Assembly: GCA_001887945.1 (NCBI GenBank)
Contig: LDOQ01000166.1
Location: forward strand, 54,494 to 118,493
DNA length: 64,000 nt
Source of the DNA: Spraguea lophii
Taxonomy: Eukaryota > Microsporidia > Spragueidae
Direction: 5' to 3'
Positions 61,864 to 64,000 of this stretch are shown piece after piece (the stretch's first letter is position 1; the number at the start of each line of letters is the position of its first letter). The notes beneath the pieces are model-generated. The model saw only the letters and a program-made list of their open reading frames with translations, ran no database searches and was not told where the DNA came from. The translations under genes were made by a program, and so were the position numbers.

Positions 61864-64000
61864 ATGAACTTTTTATTAATCTTTCTCACGGTATTGACGA
61901 ATTGTACTGAATATGAAATAACACATAACAATTATGATAGTATTAAGGAATTAATACCCAACGCAAATGAACTTGGCTTGTATGATGAAATTATAAAAAA
62001 CCCATATTTTTCATGTTTTTTTGAAATAAATGAAAATGAATACGACAATAATAAAGAAATTAAAATTATACAATTAGATAATCTTGAAATTGGGTCATGT
62101 AATAATATATTCCCTGCAATACTTTGCGAAATTAGTGATATTAAACGTCTAATACTTAGTAACCTAAAATTATCTAGATTACCCACTCAATTTGAAAATT
62201 TTAAAAAATTAGAAGAGCTATATTTAAGTTATAATGAATTTAAAGAATTTCCTCGGGTTCTATTTTCATTATCAAAATTAAGAATTCTTTATTTAAATGA
62301 TAATGACTTTGAGACAATATCTTTTGAAATTATACAAATGACCAATCTTGAGACATTAAGTCTTCAAGATTGTTATTCTTTAATAAATATCAGTCCAAAT
62401 TTATTTAAATTAGAAAATCTGAAAGAATTAAATTTATCACACAATCCTTTATTATCTAAGAACAATGATTTTATTTCCTGCTCAGTCTATTCAAATGATG
62501 AAACTTCTACAGAAAATGAGAATAATGATTATATAGATTTTGTTTCTTATGAATCCTTGAAAAAAATATATATTATTGATAATGATTTGAGTACGTTCCC
62601 AAGAATTCTCAGTAATTTTATAAATCTAGAAGAATTAGACATTTCCAATAATTTGTTCGAAGAGATTCCTTATGCGATATATTCTTTTACTAATTTAAAG
62701 GTATTAAATATTTCTTATAATCGTATTGAGAAAATAATTCTCAAGAATGGGGTGTTTAATAATTTGTTAAAGTTACATCTTGATTATAACAGAATAACTG
62801 AATTATCAATCTCCGATAATGCATTACAAAATTCGGAAACATTTGATTTATCTAATAATTATTTTTCAAAACTCGATAAAAATATTTTTCAATTAAAACG
62901 ATTAAAAAATATATTGGTATGTGGAAATATATTTACTGAAATCGAGAAATTTCCTTATACAAGAAACGATTTAATAAGTCTTGAGTTAACTCTTAAAGAC
63001 ATGAGTGTATTACCAAATATTTTTTGGTTTAATTGTTTAAGTGAATTAATTGTTAATTGTAAAGAACAAATTAATAGCGAAATTAATATATTCGAGCATA
63101 TACCAACCAATTCCCAAATCACGTATTTAGATTTATCTAACTGTTTCTTAACAAGTATACCTCGTGGTATTTCAAAACTCATTAATTTGGAAATATTTAG
63201 CGCAAGTGATAATGAAATAATTATCTTAGAAAATATTTTTACAGGCATGACTTCGTTAAAATTGCTGGATTTATCTTTTAACCAAATAACGAATATTGAT
63301 GGAAGTATATTTGATATAAATACACTTGAAAAATTAAATCTAAATTTTAATAATATAAAATTACTTCCCTCAAGTATCAATAATACGAAAAATATAAATT
63401 TACAAATTGATTTACGTACAAATCCTTTACGTTTATGGTTAAATGAAGAACAGGATAATCCGGAATTAATCTTTCTTGAACAAGTAAATCATGACATTTT
63501 AAGAAATATTAGGTGTGATATAATACCTCGAATAACAAACGTAAGAAAAAGAAAAGAGTATACCAACATGAACTTAAACGTTAAAACCTATTACGAAGAA
63601 CTTAACATTCCTACCGATGAAAGATTAAATTTAGAAGCGATAAAATTATGCCAAGTTGTTGAACCAGGAAATCATATAAAAAGAAAAAAACAAATCAAGA
63701 AAATATTACGAAATATTTTTAAACAAATAAATACATGTCATAGAAAGGCTAAAATGAACTTTTTAATAAGAAGAATAAACGATTATTACTCTCAAGATAG
63801 GAATATAATTACAATGGAAAAACCAGATGAATTATACAAGAAACGAAATTCCATTATTGATTATTTTGAAGCAATTATCGATAAGATTGATATAATCTTA
63901 AGAGAAAATAAAAAAGAAGAGGCGGGAACGATTATAGATAGTATTGTATTCGGATTAAACTTTAAATTAAATGATAATAAAGATATAGGTGTAAAATGTT
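61864..64000 (+). CDS. Large secreted leucine-rich repeat protein, paralogue (3' truncated by window end)
   Basis: An uninterrupted frame of 712 codons that runs off the window. It starts with a signal peptide (MNFLLIFLTVLTNC) after AACCCTTACTTTT. It is a paralogue of the protein encoded at 4912-7548, alignable from end to end: KELIP near the N-terminus, LEELYLSYNEFKEFP, LKELNLSHNPL, the Asn/Ser/Glu insert, LEELDISNNLFEEIP, then past the LRRs the block RNSIIDYFEA. LRRs cover about residues 75-530. The candidate functional Cys of the paralogue (Cys705) aligns with the Cys whose codon is at 63997-63999, the last full codon in the window. Confidence 0.9.
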   Translation, partial: MNFLLIFLTVLTNCTEYEITHNNYDSIKELIPNANELGLYDEIIKNPYFSCFFEINENEYDNNKEIKIIQLDNLEIGSCNNIFPAILCEISDIKRLILSNLKLSRLPTQFENFKKLEELYLSYNEFKEFPRVLFSLSKLRILYLNDNDFETISFEIIQMTNLETLSLQDCYSLINISPNLFKLENLKELNLSHNPLLSKNNDFISCSVYSNDETSTENENNDYIDFVSYESLKKIYIIDNDLSTFPRILSNFINLEELDISNNLFEEIPYAIYSFTNLKVLNISYNRIEKIILKNGVFNNLLKLHLDYNRITELSISDNALQNSETFDLSNNYFSKLDKNIFQLKRLKNILVCGNIFTEIEKFPYTRNDLISLELTLKDMSVLPNIFWFNCLSELIVNCKEQINSEINIFEHIPTNSQITYLDLSNCFLTSIPRGISKLINLEIFSASDNEIIILENIFTGMTSLKLLDLSFNQITNIDGSIFDINTLEKLNLNFNNIKLLPSSINNTKNINLQIDLRTNPLRLWLNEEQDNPELIFLEQVNHDILRNIRCDIIPRITNVRKRKEYTNMNLNVKTYYEELNIPTDERLNLEAIKLCQVVEPGNHIKRKKQIKKILRNIFKQINTCHRKAKMNFLIRRINDYYSQDRNIITMEKPDELYKKRNSIIDYFEAIIDKIDIILRENKKEEAGTIIDSIVFGLNFKLNDNKDIGVKC

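Noticed and set aside
1..64000. CRISPR arrays, rRNA genes or bacterial operons
   Set aside because: None seen. There are no regular 25-40 bp direct repeats with unique spacers, no rRNA core motifs, and the gene set is eukaryotic.

Overview
The window reads as nuclear DNA of a microsporidian. Its A+T content is very high. The genes are intronless and on the short side for their families (class I HDAC, NSF, TFIIS zinc ribbon, Snu13, eL27, uS17, histone H3). About two thirds of the genes have a CCC (rarely GGG) triplet within about 20 bases of the ATG, which is the start-proximal signal known from microsporidia. Unlike the most compact microsporidian genomes, gene clusters here are separated by 0.5-3.7 kb of AT-rich DNA full of repeats and relics. 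The species cannot be named from the sequence alone.

Layout. 0-14.8 kb: AN1 zinc finger, ribonucleotide reductase small subunit, APC10, a large secreted LRR protein, a PP2A B56 subunit, a DAGL-like class 3 lipase, eL27 and ERO1. 15-28 kb: the best repeat copy, TFIIS, a KH protein, WDR33/Pfs2, a small membrane protein, histone H3, CCA-adding enzyme, GPI8 and NSF/Sec18. 28-42 kb: a coiled-coil protein, a five-TM protein, a transposase relic, Rab1, a membrane pseudokinase, TTC27-like, Kri1-like, NAD(P)HX dehydratase, class I HDAC and Sld5. 43-54 kb: a second transposase relic, two RING membrane proteins near a Ubc7-type E2, Snu13, a 42-bp minisatellite, uS17, Swi5-like, dolichol kinase and a chromodomain protein. 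54-64 kb: a third probable relic, Ubc12-like E2, Rab11, two repeat copies, and the 5' part of a second LRR gene that runs off the end.

The most interesting signal outside the genes is a dispersed family of about 500 bp, with roughly ten near-complete and several truncated copies on both strands. It begins with a tRNA-like head carrying matching Pol III A and B boxes 44 bp apart, has no coding capacity, ends in an A-run, and is flanked by target-site duplications where checkable (14 bp at 15556/16070; 16 bp around a 39-bp truncated copy at 22356). This is the structure of a tRNA-derived SINE. Copies range from near-identical to barely recognisable, which implies long activity and a reverse transcriptase supplied from elsewhere.

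The second highlight is a pair of paralogous secreted LRR proteins at opposite ends of the window, in opposite orientation. Their C-terminal domain has a conserved Cys and weakly resembles the NEL ubiquitin-ligase domain of bacterial LRR effectors. That resemblance is an inference. Merlin/IS1595-type DNA transposons are present only as stop-riddled relics. Several genes share pathways: secretory traffic and ER functions (Rab1, Rab11, NSF, ERO1, GPI8, dolichol kinase, Ubc7, RING proteins) and chromatin/cell cycle (H3, HDAC, chromodomain protein, APC10, Sld5, Swi5).
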